In this document: positions 44,417-52,714 of the stretch, one piece after another | Layout: each line of letters starts with the position of its first letter | How positions within the stretch are numbered: position 1 is the stretch's first letter | From: Bacteroidales bacterium | Lineage (GTDB): Bacteria > Bacteroidota > Bacteroidia > Bacteroidales > F082 | DNA length: 64,000 nt | Direction: 5' to 3' | Assembly (NCBI GenBank): GCA_017537965.1 | Contig: JAFYJV010000018.1 | Span: 62,001 to 126,000, forward strand | Notes under the pieces: generated by a model | Told to the model about the DNA's origin: nothing | The model's database searches: none | What the model saw: the letters and a program-made list of their open reading frames with translations, nothing else | Program-made: the position numbers and the translations under genes

Positions 44417-45205
44417 TCACCTTTCCCATTCAGGTTTCCGCTTCTCGAAGAAAGCTGCCATGCCTTCTTGGCCGGCTTTGGAGATGCGCTGGTTGGCGAT
44501 GAGTGCGGAGGTCTCATAGAAAATCGAGCTGTAAGGGTTGGCAGTGTTGCTCACCATTCGCAACAGGTTCTTGCATTCAGCCACTGCATCGGGTGAGGCG
44601 TGCATGAAATGATCGATGTATTGCCTTTCGGTGTCAATCAGTTCGTTTTCATCCACCACTACATTCACTAGCTGGAAGGCCTTGGCTTCGGCCGCAGTGA
44701 AGCGTCGTCCGGTAAGCATCAGCTCCTTGGCGGCGGCAAGACCGATCTTTTGAACTACGAAAGGCGAGATGGTGGCAGGCGTGATGCCCAGCCGCACCTC
44801 CGAGAAGGCGAAGACCGACCGGGTCTCGGCGATCACCACATCGGCGGCGGCAACGATTCCGTTGCCGCCGCCGATGCAGGCACCGTGGACGACGACGACG
44901 ACAGCCTTGTTGCAATAATAAACCGAACGAAACAGCTTAGAGAGCCGTTCCGCGTCAGCCATGTTCTGGGCATGGCCGTATCCCGCCATCTCTTTCATAT
45001 AGGCCAAGTCGGCTCCGGCACAGAAGGCCTTGCCGTTGCCTTTGAGGACGATGACACGGATGTCGTCGCGGCTTCCCAACCAGTCGATGGCTTCGGTGAG
45101 CTCGCGGATCATCTCCTGATTCAGCGCGTTGCGCACCTCAGGGCGGTCGAAGTTGACCCAAGCCACGCTTTCCCCTAATTGTATCTTGATAGTCTTGAAA
45201 TCCAT
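44417..45205 (-). CDS. Enoyl-CoA hydratase family protein (methylglutaconyl-CoA hydratase-like)
   Basis: A 262-residue crotonase. I start at MDFKTIKIQLGES; the frame upstream (30 codons) overlaps the promoter region of the divergent gene. The oxyanion-hole segments are AFCAGADLAYMKEM (near 67-80) and HGACIGGGNGIVAAAD (near 110-125); the SEVRLGITPATISPFV stretch resembles methylglutaconyl-CoA hydratases (LiuC). The order hydratase, carboxylase alpha, dehydrogenase recalls liuC, liuD and liuA of leucine degradation, but liuB and liuE are not here. It is first in the run. Confidence 0.9.
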   Translation of the reverse strand: MDFKTIKIQLGESVAWVNFDRPEVRNALNQEMIRELTEAIDWLGSRDDIRVIVLKGNGKAFCAGADLAYMKEMAGYGHAQNMADAERLSKLFRSVYYCNKAVVVVVHGACIGGGNGIVAAADVVIAETRSVFAFSEVRLGITPATISPFVVQKIGLAAAKELMLTGRRFTAAEAKAFQLVNVVVDENELIDTERQYIDHFMHASPDAVAECKNLLRMVSNTANPYSSIFYETSALIANQRISKAGQEGMAAFFEKRKPEWER

Positions 45206-45310
45206 ATCGCAAAAATCGGAAATTTTGTCATAAATCCACCTTCTTTCGGAAAAATTCTTTTCCTTTGCACGATATTTGTCATGCATTGCGTCCATTGCAA
45301 AACGATTTTT

Positions 45311-45769
45311 ATGGAAGACGAGAATTTTAAAAAGGAATTGGAAGACTTCTTCAGGCTCTTCAAGAAGCTGGTCGAGAAGGAATCAATAGGTGATATCCCC
45401 GGGATGGACTCACAGCAACTCGAGCAGATCAAGGCTTTCATGGTGCAGTTCGACAACCTCAAGGAGGACTTCAAGGTGGAGATGATCCATGTGGATCCGT
45501 TCACCAAGATGATGGTCTCTACCCTCGTGAAACAGCTACGCGAACAGCTGGGACCGGAAGCGGATGAGGAGATTCCGACGGTGTCGCCAGAGGAGATCAT
45601 TGACAGGAAAGAGCAGGAACTCATGGCGCTGTCGGACGCATCGCAACGCAATGTCTCACTGATCGAGGCCATCGATGAACAGCTGAAAAACCCGAATCTC
45701 AGCGATGAAGAGATCGATACCCTGCTGGACCGTCGTGCCCAAATTTCCAGCAATATCCCAAAGATTTGA
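45311..45769 (+). CDS. Acidic helical protein, function unknown
   Basis: A 152-residue soluble protein from MEDENFKKELEDFFRLFKK. The frame extends upstream to 45179, but that part would overlap the divergent gene's start and lacks protein character. The sequence has no cysteine, no membrane segment and no signal; it is rich in Glu, Asp, Leu and Lys with predicted long helices, and ends in a helical hairpin (SDEEIDTLLDRRAQISS). It probably acts in the cytoplasm, perhaps as a dimer. No family is recognised. It precedes a barrel-protein gene that has its own -7 box. Confidence 0.75.
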   Translation: MEDENFKKELEDFFRLFKKLVEKESIGDIPGMDSQQLEQIKAFMVQFDNLKEDFKVEMIHVDPFTKMMVSTLVKQLREQLGPEADEEIPTVSPEEIIDRKEQELMALSDASQRNVSLIEAIDEQLKNPNLSDEEIDTLLDRRAQISSNIPKI

Positions 45770-45779
45770 AAATAATTCG

Positions 45780-45787
45780 TACTTTTG
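45780..45787 (+). promoter_or_regulatory. -7 box (TACTTTTG), outer-membrane protein
   Basis: TACTTTTG, 29 bases before the ATG at 45817. Confidence 0.5.
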
Positions 45788-45816
45788 TCATCTCAAAACG
45801 AAGAGTGTACCCTACT

Positions 45817-46488
45817 ATGAAGAGACTGCTTTTTATCGGGATCGCTTTGATCCTCTCTGTCAGCGGCTATGCCCAGCTGATCGCAAACAAGACGGATAAC
45901 AAGGTGACCATGAACCTTGACTTTTTCAACGATTTCCAACTGTCCACCAACGACAACTGGGATGCCCGAATGTTTAACCAAGGCTTCAGCTGCGCGCTGA
46001 CATATAACTTCCCCTTGGGAGAGAGCACCAAGCATACGGTCAGCCTGGGAGTCGGCTATAGTGGGCACAACTATTTCTCATATAGCAGGATCATGAATCC
46101 TTATACCACTGACACATTGCAATTCCAACAATACCGAGGCGAGGACGGATTCAAGCGTAATAAGCTGAACTGTAACTATATCGAAGTGCCTCTGGAACTT
46201 CGCTTCCGCATCAAGGACGCTTGGAAGATCGGTGTGGGATTCAAGTTCGGACTTTTGGTCAATGCCAAGACGAAGTTTGTCGGCAACAACGAAGACGGCG
46301 TGAGGATTCACGAGAAGTATTGCTATATCAGCAACGTGGAGCGTTATGCCTATGCAGCTACGTTGCGTGTCGGATACAAGTGGGTGAGTGCCTTCTGCGC
46401 CATGCAGCTGGTGCCGGTGTTCGAAGTTGGACACGACGCCCCGCGTATCATGCCGCTTTCGGTCGGCGTTACCTTTGCACCATTCTAA
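45817..46488 (+). CDS. Outer-membrane beta-barrel protein (PorT-like)
   Basis: A 223-residue protein from MKRLLFIGIALILSVSGYAQ; upstream in-frame codons are rejected because they place the signal peptide internally. The rest consists of alternating amphipathic strands (FSCALTYNFPLG, HTVSLGVGYSGHNYFSY, IEVPLELRFRI, KIGVGFKFGLLV, YAATLRVGYKWV) ending in VGVTFAPF, a terminal aromatic as in barrels. It resembles the outer_membrane_beta-barrel/PorT-like group of Bacteroidota. Its stop overlaps the stop of the convergent gene by three bases. Confidence 0.82.
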   Translation: MKRLLFIGIALILSVSGYAQLIANKTDNKVTMNLDFFNDFQLSTNDNWDARMFNQGFSCALTYNFPLGESTKHTVSLGVGYSGHNYFSYSRIMNPYTTDTLQFQQYRGEDGFKRNKLNCNYIEVPLELRFRIKDAWKIGVGFKFGLLVNAKTKFVGNNEDGVRIHEKYCYISNVERYAYAATLRVGYKWVSAFCAMQLVPVFEVGHDAPRIMPLSVGVTFAPF

Positions 46489-47156
46489 TACTCTGTGTTA
46501 TTCGATGCTGAAAGGTTGGCGGGCCGTATCGTATAGGTGATTGCGGCCTGCAGCACGATATTGTAATAATGACCGTAGAAAATGCTCGGGGATTCCGGCC
46601 TCCAACGGCATGGAGTCAGCGAGTTCATCGATCTGATGTTGACGCCGAGACGCTCGTTGAGGTCGATCTGCACACCCACATTTCCTGTGACCGAGAAAAA
46701 CAGCCATGAAGGATTCGAATAGCCTCCGTCGTTGTATGCTGATTGCAGGTTTTTTGCCAGGAAGTCTCCGCTGAGCCCCAACTCCAAGGTGAGGAAATCC
46801 AAGGTCTTTTCGTTGATACGAAACTGTGACAGGTTGTAACGGAACATGATGGGCAGCTCGATATAGTGCAGTCGGATGTCCATGGGTGCCATCCCGTAAT
46901 CGATCTCCTCCACGCTGGAATGCGCTCCGAAGAGGGAGTACTTCAGTTCCATCTGCCATGACGTTGGTCCGTCGGTGGGGATACGACCGAAGACGCCGCC
47001 CGTCCAGCCGATCTGATGGTATCCGCCATAGCCGTCGCCGTTGATTTGCGAAGCTACTACGCCTGCCATGAGACCGCCTTCGAAAGACTGAGCTTGACAA
47101 TGCAGGCCTGTAAGGGTCAGTAAAACGGATAGTAATAAGGTGTAAAGTCTTTTCAT
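46485..47156 (-). CDS. Outer-membrane beta-barrel protein (PorT-like)
   Basis: A 223-residue barrel-like protein from MKRLYTLLLSVLLTLTGLHCQAQ. GGLMAGVVASQINGDGYGGY and HYIELPIMFRYNLS are hallmarks of PorT-type barrels in Bacteroidota, and the FLTLELGLSGDFL, FSVTGNVGVQIDL, IVLQAAITYTI strands follow. Its ATG overlaps the stop of the transglycosylase gene by four bases, suggesting a shared envelope function and coupled translation. It has the same length as the convergent neighbour, but no strong identity by eye. Confidence 0.85.
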   Translation of the reverse strand: MKRLYTLLLSVLLTLTGLHCQAQSFEGGLMAGVVASQINGDGYGGYHQIGWTGGVFGRIPTDGPTSWQMELKYSLFGAHSSVEEIDYGMAPMDIRLHYIELPIMFRYNLSQFRINEKTLDFLTLELGLSGDFLAKNLQSAYNDGGYSNPSWLFFSVTGNVGVQIDLNERLGVNIRSMNSLTPCRWRPESPSIFYGHYYNIVLQAAITYTIRPANLSASNNTEY

Positions 47157-48205
47157 GGTTCTATCAGTGCTTGATAATGTGAATATCTTTTCAGTACGTC
47201 TTTCACGAAACGGTAAGTCTGACGGGGCATGTACCGTTCGACGTTGTCGTCCCAGAGGTTGGGGTCTTTTCCCTGTTTTTCCGCTTTTTTCCTTGCTTCG
47301 AGCACGTTGCCGAGTCCTGCGTTGTATGATGCGAGGATGAACTTTTGACGTTCCAGGCTGTCGGAAATGCACTCGGGCAATTCGTGGTCGATATGGAGAA
47401 GCAACTTGCCTCCTGCCACCAGCTGGTCTTCTGGCGGAGAGTCGTAGTCGATGTCGTAGGTTTCCATCACGATGGGCATGAGTTGCATCAGGCCGTAGGC
47501 GCCCACATCGCTCTCCAAGTCGGGTTTGAAACGTGACTCCTGATAGATGATGGAGGACAACAAGCGCCAATCCCAGTGTATCCGTTCAGCCTCGGTCTTG
47601 ATGAGGGCGTCGTAAGGGCTGATGTGCTTGCTGTCAACCGTTTCGGACACCGTTTTGCTTCTTCCTCCTGGAAAATAGCGATAGAAACTGCTTTTCATGT
47701 CCTTCTTTTGGAAGTCGTCCATCCATAAATTGATGAGGAAGAATAGGCTGCTGTCGCCGTCATGGTTGGGAATGACCCATGCTATCGTCTTATCCAGCGC
47801 CACGGGAGTCTTCAAGATAAGGTGGAAATAGGTGCTGTCGAGCAAGTCCACGCTATCGACTTCGCCCGCAAAGAGATCCACGCTGCCTTCTGAGAGCATA
47901 CGGTAGCACTCTTCAAGACTGTCGTTGACAAGCAAGTTCAACTTCAGGTCGGCATCTTCGCAGAAATCGTCCAGCAACTCAAACTGGAAGCCAGAAGGAC
48001 GTCCTTCAATGAGGCGGTAGTTGAGATGTTGCCTTTGGGTTACTGCCCTTAGCGTTCCCCGTTCCTGCAGGTGATCCAGCGCGGTCAGGGTGTCGATGGG
48101 CTCCTCTTCCACGATGGGTTCGGGCACGACCTCTTTGGGATGATTGCATCCGACGAGGCAAAGAAATCCGCAAAGAAAGCATAATGCATTCAGAAAAAAC
48201 TTCAT
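47153..48205 (-). CDS. MltF-like membrane-bound lytic transglycosylase
   Basis: A 350-residue lipoprotein (lipobox LVGC, Cys20). Residues 45-190 resemble the periplasmic solute-binding domain that MltF carries (LRAVTQRQHLNYRLIEGRP, GFQFELLDDFCEDADLKLN). Residues 205-350 are the SLT catalytic domain, with Glu in YQESRFKPD, then GAYGLMQLMP and ASYNAGLGNV. It cleaves peptidoglycan strands to 1,6-anhydro ends; the binding domain may regulate it. It is first in a two-gene unit with the barrel protein. Confidence 0.92.
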   Translation of the reverse strand: MKFFLNALCFLCGFLCLVGCNHPKEVVPEPIVEEEPIDTLTALDHLQERGTLRAVTQRQHLNYRLIEGRPSGFQFELLDDFCEDADLKLNLLVNDSLEECYRMLSEGSVDLFAGEVDSVDLLDSTYFHLILKTPVALDKTIAWVIPNHDGDSSLFFLINLWMDDFQKKDMKSSFYRYFPGGRSKTVSETVDSKHISPYDALIKTEAERIHWDWRLLSSIIYQESRFKPDLESDVGAYGLMQLMPIVMETYDIDYDSPPEDQLVAGGKLLLHIDHELPECISDSLERQKFILASYNAGLGNVLEARKKAEKQGKDPNLWDDNVERYMPRQTYRFVKDVLKRYSHYQALIEP

Positions 48206-48224
48206 AATGGTCTGTTTTGCAAGG

Positions 48225-48232
48225 CAAAAATA
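48225..48232 (-). promoter_or_regulatory. -7 box (TATTTTTG), transglycosylase
   Basis: TATTTTTG on the minus strand, 19 bases before the ATG at 48205. Confidence 0.65.
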
Positions 48233-48263
48233 CGGTAAATGTTGATATAGACGAACTTTTTGT

Positions 48264-48271
48264 TAATTTCG
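48264..48271 (+). promoter_or_regulatory. Weak -7 box (TAATTTCG), acyltransferase
   Basis: TAATTTCG differs at one position from TAnnTTTG; 21 bases before the ATG at 48293. Confidence 0.4.
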
Positions 48272-48292
48272 CAGCCGATTATTTTTCATCTC

Positions 48293-49588
48293 ATGGATAG
48301 AAAGAGAAAGATACAAGATAACAATTTTTATTATTCCCTCTTGCGTCCGTTCGTGGATTTCAACTGTCGCCGTTCTTACAGGCGTTTTGAGGTTCATGGA
48401 CAGGAGAAGTTGCCCAAGGATGGCGCCTTGATTTACGGCATCAATCACAGCAACACGTTGATGGATGCGCTGGTGGTGCTGGCCACAAGTCATCACAAGA
48501 AGGTCTTCATGGCACGTGGCGATATCTTTTCGAATCCCAAGGTTGCCAAGATATTGCGGTTTATGCGTATTTTGCCTTTGTTCCGGATCCGTAATGGTGT
48601 GGCTGCGGTGAAAAACAACACGGACTCGATGGAGCAGGCGGTGGATGTGGTGCACGATCAGGTGGGCCTGTATTTGTTCCCCGAAGGGCGTCATAGAACC
48701 AAGCATTCTTTGCTGCAACTCAGCAAGGGTATCTTCCATATCGCGATGGACTCCAACCGTGAGTTTGGCAAGGATCAGCCGGTTTATCTTGTTCCGGTCG
48801 GCATTGAATATGGCGATTATTTCCGTTACCGTTCTACCTGCATGGTGCATTTCGGTGAGCCCATCAATGTGACGGATTTCATCAAGGAAAGCACTGAGGA
48901 AAACGAGGCGGTGCTGATGAACCAGCTCCGAGCCATGATGTCGGAACGCATCTCCAAGCTGATCACCTATATTCCTGACGATGATGACTATGACGCTACA
49001 TGGGAGATTGTCAAGATGAAGAACGAGAAACGGGCTGGAGGCTTGTATAAGAAGATGCTTCGCAATCGTGCTACGGTAGGGAAGATTCAGCAATACCAGC
49101 AGGAGCATCCCGAAGAAGCCAAGAGCTTGTTCGAGAGAGTGATGCAGTTTTCCCAAGATCGGGTGAAAAACAAGATCTCCGTTACCTCTACCGCGAAGAA
49201 GCGTCCCTTGCTGAACTCGTTGTGGAAGCTGCTGGTGGCTATTGTCGGGTTCCCTTATTTTGTGGCATCGACGGTTGCCAATGCCATCGTATGGATCCCG
49301 ACCTTGATCATCAAGTCGAAACTAAAGGATCCCGCCTGGAGCAACACGGTGTGTTTCGGGGGAAAGATGCTGGTCTCGCCGCTGGTGTTCATCGGTGGCA
49401 CTATCGCGCTGTTCTGCACGCTGCCTTGGTATTGGGCCTTGGCAGGGGCAGTGGCGTTGTTCTTCTCTTATGACATCTGGTTCGATTACCAGGAACTTGT
49501 CCGTAGGATGGTTTCCGACATCCGCTGGGCCTTCAAGACCAAGCTCCGCAAGGAATACCGAAACCTGAATCTAAACAAGCTCTTCTGA
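48293..49588 (+). CDS. PlsC-like glycerolipid acyltransferase
   Basis: A 431-residue membrane protein. The acyltransferase domain (about 30-230) has NHSNTLMDA (His52 and Asp58, an HX5D form as in GPAT-like NHPNxxxD proteins), FLRFMRILPLFR-like motif II (RFMRILPLFRIRNG), and the motif III block LFPEGRHRTKHSL. A lysine-rich helical segment (240-310) and two hydrophobic hairpins near 325-400 follow. It likely acylates lysophosphatidate or another lipid at the inner membrane. I start at MDRKRKIQDN; the 11 upstream codons overlap the promoter. It ends in a heptamer array. Confidence 0.88.
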   Translation: MDRKRKIQDNNFYYSLLRPFVDFNCRRSYRRFEVHGQEKLPKDGALIYGINHSNTLMDALVVLATSHHKKVFMARGDIFSNPKVAKILRFMRILPLFRIRNGVAAVKNNTDSMEQAVDVVHDQVGLYLFPEGRHRTKHSLLQLSKGIFHIAMDSNREFGKDQPVYLVPVGIEYGDYFRYRSTCMVHFGEPINVTDFIKESTEENEAVLMNQLRAMMSERISKLITYIPDDDDYDATWEIVKMKNEKRAGGLYKKMLRNRATVGKIQQYQQEHPEEAKSLFERVMQFSQDRVKNKISVTSTAKKRPLLNSLWKLLVAIVGFPYFVASTVANAIVWIPTLIIKSKLKDPAWSNTVCFGGKMLVSPLVFIGGTIALFCTLPWYWALAGAVALFFSYDIWFDYQELVRRMVSDIRWAFKTKLRKEYRNLNLNKLF

Positions 49589-49616
49589 CTTCTTCCTCCT
49601 GTCTTCCGACTTCTTA
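49581..49616. repeat. Heptamer array, AGAAGTC type, 5 units
   Basis: On the minus strand AGAAGTC, GGAAGAC, AGGAGGA, AGAAGTC, AGAAGAG. It spans the gap between the convergent stops at 49588 and 49614, including the end of the acyltransferase gene. Confidence 0.8.
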
Positions 49617-50948
49617 AAAAATGTAATTGAACCCAATAAAGGTTTTGAGTTTCTCACCGTCGCGTTCGTCGAGGGCCTTGCCCATGTCGACCGACACGAT
49701 GAGGTTGCGGTTCATGATGAGCTTCAGGCCGCAGCCGGCGCTCATGTGGAGCCTTTCGTTCTGTCCGCTCCACCAGATAGGATAGACGGTATTTGGGTCG
49801 GTGGGTCTCATTTCTTCCTCACGGAACGTTTGTGTTACCATTCCCGCATCAAAGAAAGGATTCAACGCCACCTGCCAATTCTGATTGATGAATTGGAAAT
49901 TTAAAATGCGCCAACGCAACTCCACATTGCCGAAGACGAAGCCCTCACCAATCACACCGTTGCGGTTCACGCCACGCATGGTCACGCTGCCGCCCAAGCC
50001 TTCGGTGTACATCTTTTGAAAGAACATCGTGTTCAGGTTGTTGATCATATACCATGGGGTTTGGCCTATGATACGGCCCTGAGCACCAATACGGTAGGCC
50101 AGGGTCAGTTTGTCTTTGTTTACGGGATTCAAAGGAAGGTATTGCCGCCACAAAAAGGTGTATGAAAGGTTGCCATAGCCCTTGCGGTCGATGAGGTCGG
50201 GAGCGCCAACGAGGGTTGCTTCGGCATAAATGCCACTTGTGGGATCGCTGTTGTGGTCGCGGCTGTCGTAGATCATGCCGAGACGGATCTGGGTGGTGTT
50301 GCCGCCATGGGCCTCGTCGGGTTTGATGATGCAACTGTCGTTCACATATAAATCGTAAAGCGTCACTTGACCCTCATAGCCTTCCAAGTTGATGCGGTCC
50401 ACCTTGGTGTTATAGTAGGCCAATCCTGCTGTCCAATAAAGGTTGGGCACGCCAAAGAAGGGCCTTTGCATAGAGCCTACGAAGCGGAATTGGTTGCGGT
50501 TGAGGAAATGGAAACCATCTTTCTCCAAACTAGAGTAGGGACTGTTTTGTCCGGCCATATAACCATTAAAGCCGAAGAACTCATATTTCTTGGCGTAGAA
50601 ATAGGTCACGTCGAAGAAGAGTTTGGTGTTCTTGACGACGTAAGGCATGTCGCTATAGAAGCGGAACACGCCGGAGCCTTTGGTGTATCGCGAGGCCTCC
50701 ACGTTGAACTTGTAGTTGTAGCGGGGATAGCGCGAGCCGTCGCCGTAGTTGAAGATATCGCAGGTAACACCGTACTGGAAGCCTAGGTCGGCATCGTAAC
50801 CCACCACGGGCAGGGGACCGAAGTTCCAGCCTTTCTTGATGATTTCTCCTTTTTCGTTATAGGTCTTTTCTTTCTTGGCTTTCTTTTCTTGTGCCATGCC
50901 GCCTACCGCCAACAGAAGGGCAAGCATTAATAGTAAGGTCTTTCTCAT
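49614..50948 (-). CDS. Omp85/surface-antigen-family outer-membrane barrel
   Basis: A 444-residue protein from MRKTLLLMLALLLAVGGMAQ. After a lysine-rich stretch (EKKAKKEKTYNEKGEIIKK) come WNFGPLPVVGYDADLGFQYG and a run of barrel strands, with the signature SVTMRGVNRNGVIGEGFVFGNVELRW close to the Omp85 VRGF/Y-type lid segment (read here as TMRGV). It ends in KTFIGFNYIF with a terminal Phe. There is no POTRA domain, so it is a barrel-only relative of BamA/TamA; the function (lipid or protein export) is unknown. Confidence 0.88.
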   Translation of the reverse strand: MRKTLLLMLALLLAVGGMAQEKKAKKEKTYNEKGEIIKKGWNFGPLPVVGYDADLGFQYGVTCDIFNYGDGSRYPRYNYKFNVEASRYTKGSGVFRFYSDMPYVVKNTKLFFDVTYFYAKKYEFFGFNGYMAGQNSPYSSLEKDGFHFLNRNQFRFVGSMQRPFFGVPNLYWTAGLAYYNTKVDRINLEGYEGQVTLYDLYVNDSCIIKPDEAHGGNTTQIRLGMIYDSRDHNSDPTSGIYAEATLVGAPDLIDRKGYGNLSYTFLWRQYLPLNPVNKDKLTLAYRIGAQGRIIGQTPWYMINNLNTMFFQKMYTEGLGGSVTMRGVNRNGVIGEGFVFGNVELRWRILNFQFINQNWQVALNPFFDAGMVTQTFREEEMRPTDPNTVYPIWWSGQNERLHMSAGCGLKLIMNRNLIVSVDMGKALDERDGEKLKTFIGFNYIF

Positions 50949-50994
50949 ATTGGTAATTTTTGCGGCTGCCACTATATGACAGCTCTACAAACTG

Positions 50995-51002
50995 CAAAAA
51001 TA
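50995..51002 (-). promoter_or_regulatory. -7 box (TATTTTTG), Omp85-like gene
   Basis: TATTTTTG on the minus strand, 46 bases before the ATG at 50948. Confidence 0.55.
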
Positions 51003-51034
51003 TGGTTTTTATCAATAAAAGGACGAAAATGTGT

Positions 51035-51042
51035 TATTTTTG
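51035..51042 (+). promoter_or_regulatory. -7 box (TATTTTTG), mntP
   Basis: TATTTTTG, 18 bases before the mntP ATG. No yybP-like riboswitch fits in this short leader. Confidence 0.65.
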
Positions 51043-51060
51043 CGCCACAATTCAAACAAT

Positions 51061-51645
51061 ATGACTTTTATTGAACTTCTGTTGATTGCCGTAGGCCTGT
51101 CCATGGATGCTTTCTCGGTGTCGGTCTGCAAAGGGTTGACTTCCAAGCGGTTTTCGTGGAGCCTTGCGTTGACATGCGGCTTGTGGTTCGGATTTTTTCA
51201 GGCGCTGATGCCCGTGATCGGCTATTTCCTTGGGGCTCAGTTCCAGCAATATATCGAGGCATACGATCATTGGATCGCTTTCGGTTTGTTGTTCCTCATT
51301 GGCGCCAACATGATTCGTGAGGCGTTGTCGAGGAAGGAAGAAGACGAGGCTTCTTCATCCGATAATGGTTCACTTGGCTTCAAAACCATGTTGCTGTTGG
51401 CTATTGCCACCAGTATCGACGCCCTTGCCGTAGGCGTTTCTTTTGCCTGCATTCAAGTGAAGCTTTGGTCGTCGGTGCTCATCATCGGGGTGACCACCTT
51501 CCTGTTTTCCATTCTTGGCGTCCGCATCGGAAATGTGTTTGGTTCGAGATTCGAGAAGTCGGCTGGGATAGTCGGCGGTATCATATTGATACTCATTGGT
51601 TCGAAGATTCTCTTGGAGCATTTGGGAATCATCGGTTTATCATGA
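51061..51645 (+). CDS. mntP: Manganese efflux pump MntP
   Basis: Exports Mn2+. It has 194 residues and six membrane segments arranged as two repeats, each with the family motif: [14 protein letters not shown] (near 13-26) and [14 protein letters not shown] (near 116-129), whose Asp residues bind metal. I start at [12 protein letters not shown]; ten upstream codons lie in the promoter. It is a single gene, followed by tRNA-Pro. Confidence 0.94.
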   Translation: MTFIELLLIAVGLSMDAFSVSVCKGLTSKRFSWSLALTCGLWFGFFQALMPVIGYFLGAQFQQYIEAYDHWIAFGLLFLIGANMIREALSRKEEDEASSSDNGSLGFKTMLLLAIATSIDALAVGVSFACIQVKLWSSVLIIGVTTFLFSILGVRIGNVFGSRFEKSAGIVGGIILILIGSKILLEHLGIIGLS

Positions 51646-51703
51646 TAAGCTCGTTTTGTTGAAAAAAAACGGGAAAGATTTGTCTTGCATTATTAAAAAA
51701 TCG

Positions 51704-51711
51704 TATTTTTG
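51704..51711 (+). promoter_or_regulatory. -7 box (TATTTTTG), tRNA-Pro
   Basis: TATTTTTG followed by CAG, 14 bases before the mature tRNA 5' end. Confidence 0.65.
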
Positions 51712-51725
51712 CAGTCTGAAAGTTT

Positions 51726-51799
51726 CGGGATGTAGCGCAGCCCGGTAGCGCGCTTCGTTCGGGACGAAGAGGCCGCAAGTTCGAATCTTGTCATCCCGA
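51726..51799 (+). tRNA. tRNA-Pro (anticodon CGG)
   Basis: A 74-nt cloverleaf: acceptor CGGGATG/CATCCCG, D arm GCGC..GCGC, anticodon stem CTTCG/CGAAG around loop TTCGGGA (anticodon CGG, reading CCG), and a T arm with TTCGAAT. Discriminator A; CCA is not encoded. Confidence 0.96.
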
Positions 51800-51865
51800 C
51801 TTTCGCTGTACGATTCCGCCCTTGAGAAAGGCGGGGTTTGAAAACGAGAGAGAGTTTTTAGTTTA

Positions 51866-52453
51866 ATGTCGAACCTGTATATCATATCAGGCTGTAATGG
51901 AGCTGGTAAGACCACTGCATCCATGACGGTATTGCCGGAGACGCTGCAATGCCGTGAGTTCGTCAATTGTGACGAGATCGCAAAAGGGCTCAACCCGCTC
52001 AATCCTGACAGCGCCAAGGTCGCCGCTGCCCGGCTGATGCTTTCACGTATCAAGAAGCTCATTGCCGACAACGCTGACTTTGCCATTGAGACCACGCTGG
52101 CCACAAAATCGTACCATGCGCTGGTGCAGAGGGCGCAAGAAAAAGGCTACGACATCAAATTGATTTATTTTTGGCTGCAAAGCCCTGAACTCGCCCTTCA
52201 GCGTGTTGCCGAAAGGGTGAAAAACGGTGGTCACAACGTTGAAGAGCACATCGTTCGACGCCGTTATGCTATGGGCATCCGTAACCTATTTAGGTTGTAT
52301 TTTCCGGTAGTGGATTATTTCATCCTTATTGATAACTCCGTCGTCCCTCGTGAGGTGGTGGCGGAAGGAAGCATCCATGATTCCGTGAAGGTTTACAATG
52401 AAGAGAAATTTAAAATGATTAGACAATATGACAACAGTAAAAGTGAATGCTAA
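51866..52453 (+). CDS. Zeta-toxin-like P-loop kinase
   Basis: A 195-residue protein with the P-loop GCNGAGKTT (9-17), a REFVNCDEIAKGLNPLNPD segment, AIETTLATKSY, and IKLIYFWLQSPELALQRVAERV, then RRRYAMGIRNLFRLY. This pattern matches the zeta-toxin/COG4185 group, whose toxins phosphorylate UDP-N-acetylglucosamine and block cell wall synthesis; family members with other roles exist. It lies 66 bases after tRNA-Pro and overlaps a small downstream gene by 26 bases. No epsilon-type antitoxin precedes it, so the small gene is the candidate partner. Confidence 0.85.
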   Translation: MSNLYIISGCNGAGKTTASMTVLPETLQCREFVNCDEIAKGLNPLNPDSAKVAAARLMLSRIKKLIADNADFAIETTLATKSYHALVQRAQEKGYDIKLIYFWLQSPELALQRVAERVKNGGHNVEEHIVRRRYAMGIRNLFRLYFPVVDYFILIDNSVVPREVVAEGSIHDSVKVYNEEKFKMIRQYDNSKSEC

Positions 52454-52625
52454 AAAGAACGAGGTCTCCGATCTGACCAAACAGCTGATGACTGGCCTCG
52501 ACCTATCTTTCCGACGCCTCGTCATCATGCGCAGCCGTCATAATGGAACGATGTGTTTTTGCGACGAAAAAGGCCACATCTACACCGTGAAGGCCAAGGA
52601 AGTGAAAATGATGATGGGTGCCTAA
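52428..52625 (+). CDS. 65-residue protein, possible partner of the zeta-like kinase
   Basis: Starts inside the end of the kinase gene (26-base overlap, different frame) and ends just before a strong terminator that closes both. It is lysine-rich (MTTVKVNAKKNEVSD, then LSFRRLVIMRSRHNGTM and HIYTVKAKEVKMM), with a predicted helix followed by beta strands. The overlap implies translational coupling. Its identity as an antitoxin is inference from position alone; I know no motif for it. Confidence 0.65.
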   Translation: MTTVKVNAKKNEVSDLTKQLMTGLDLSFRRLVIMRSRHNGTMCFCDEKGHIYTVKAKEVKMMMGA

Positions 52626-52648
52626 ATAGCAACTTTGAAATAGCGTTG

Positions 52649-52689
52649 AAACCACAATTTACAGGATGTCCTGTGAGTTGTGGTTTTTT
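52649..52689 (+). terminator. Two-part hairpin terminator
   Basis: Outer stem AAACCACAA/TTGTGGTTT (9 bp) with an inner stem ACAGGA/TCCTGT and a TG loop, followed by T3. It closes the kinase pair and abuts the -7 box at 52691. Confidence 0.88.
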
Positions 52690-52690
52690 G

Positions 52691-52698
52691 TATCTTTG
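52691..52698 (+). promoter_or_regulatory. -7 box (TATCTTTG), fucosidase
   Basis: TATCTTTG directly after the terminator's T run, 16 bases before ATG 52715. The -33 region would lie inside the terminator hairpin. Confidence 0.6.
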
Positions 52699-52714
52699 GC
52701 GTCATAAAAATCCT

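Noticed and set aside
51000-51060. Manganese riboswitch before mntP
   Set aside because: The promoter lies only 18 bases from the ATG, leaving no room for an aptamer.
51816-51838. Hairpin CCGCCC/GGCGGG after tRNA-Pro as terminator
   Set aside because: The arms do not pair cleanly beyond five bases, and no T run follows.
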